Assembly (NCBI GenBank): GCA_018817545.1
Contig: JAHITL010000038.1
Span: forward strand, 1-6,281
DNA: 6,281 nt
Direction of reading: 5' to 3'
Origin: Patescibacteria group bacterium
GTDB lineage: Bacteria; Patescibacteriota; Patescibacteriia; Patescibacteriales; GWC2-42-12
Made by a program: the position numbers and the translations under genes. Shown here in pieces: positions 6,104 to 6,281 of the stretch. Positions within the stretch are counted from its first letter, which is position 1, and the number at the start of each line of letters is the position of its first letter. The notes beneath the pieces are model-generated. The model was not told the DNA's origin. It made no database searches and worked only from the letters and a program-made list of their open reading frames with translations.

Positions 6104-6281
6104 TTAAGTTCGATATCTCGTTGGCCTATTATTTTATATAAATTATCTAATTCAGCTTGATGTTCAAATTCTTTTTGTTTTTCTCTTTTGTGATTGTTTT
6201 TAAATAACTCTGCAAAATTTTTAATCGCTTGGTTTTTCCATAATCCAATTTAAATCGGATGAACTTGATAATTAGAGCTGA
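6085..6281 (-). pseudogene. IS3-family transposase OrfA, C-terminal remnant with premature stop
   Basis: Read on the minus strand from the window edge, one frame gives SSNYQVHPI, then TAA (6252-6250), then IGLWKNQAIKNFAELF and, after a basic charged segment, LDNLYKIIGQRDIELKWLKKL before TAG (6087-6085). This matches the end of IS3-family OrfA proteins: the VHPxQIxxWK segment of the helix-turn-helix and the ELYkkIGqlxvElxfLKK leucine-zipper tail. The TAA sits exactly where the family has Gln (CAA), so a single C-to-T change explains it. The sequence has a run of seven A residues near its end, as in IS3 slippage sites, yet no OrfB-like protein follows in any frame before the parB promoter. The element is therefore broken at least twice. 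Its 5' part lies outside the window, and no terminal inverted repeat was identified. Confidence 0.8.

Overview
This is an AT-rich window of roughly 30% G+C in which every supported gene lies on the minus strand. It holds two core chromosome-maintenance genes, dnaE (DNA polymerase III alpha) and parB (chromosome partition), flanked by accessory DNA on both sides. The code is standard: TGA is a stop and Trp is TGG. No start codon has a Shine-Dalgarno-like purine tract, and the ParB N-terminus (NNGLGRGLSSLIP) and the DnaE with an intact PHP site look bacterial. My best guess is a low-GC candidate-phylum (Patescibacteria/CPR-like) genome. That is an inference from style, not a proven placement.

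Read in the direction of transcription (high to low coordinates), the layout is as follows. (1) At 6085-6281 is the C-terminal part of an IS3-family OrfA with an in-frame TAA and no recognisable orfB behind it. (2) At 5831-6084 is a gene-poor junction with a possible 26-residue membrane peptide, a 12-bp imperfect hairpin followed by a T-tract, three degenerate copies of a 15/21-bp repeat, and a credible parB promoter with an extended -10. (3) parB occupies 4949-5830. (4) A 36-nt spacer made almost entirely of degenerate heptamers follows. (5) dnaE occupies 1295-4912 and carries a microsatellite-encoded Ser-Thr linker near its C-terminus. (6) A gamma-type N6-adenine DNA methyltransferase occupies 62-1213, with a start that looks leaderless. 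(7) A second gene begins at 96, overlaps the methyltransferase end by 35 nt and runs off the window; it may be the partner restriction enzyme.

parB and dnaE are probably co-transcribed and tie segregation to replication. The methyltransferase and the overlapping gene look like an acquired modification or restriction-modification module with its own promoter. A possible functional link is that the methyltransferase ends in QPALF, which resembles the beta-clamp-binding pentapeptide also seen inside DnaE (QASLF). The most notable unexplained structures are the repeat cluster just upstream of the parB promoter, the heptamer spacer and the overlapping partial gene.
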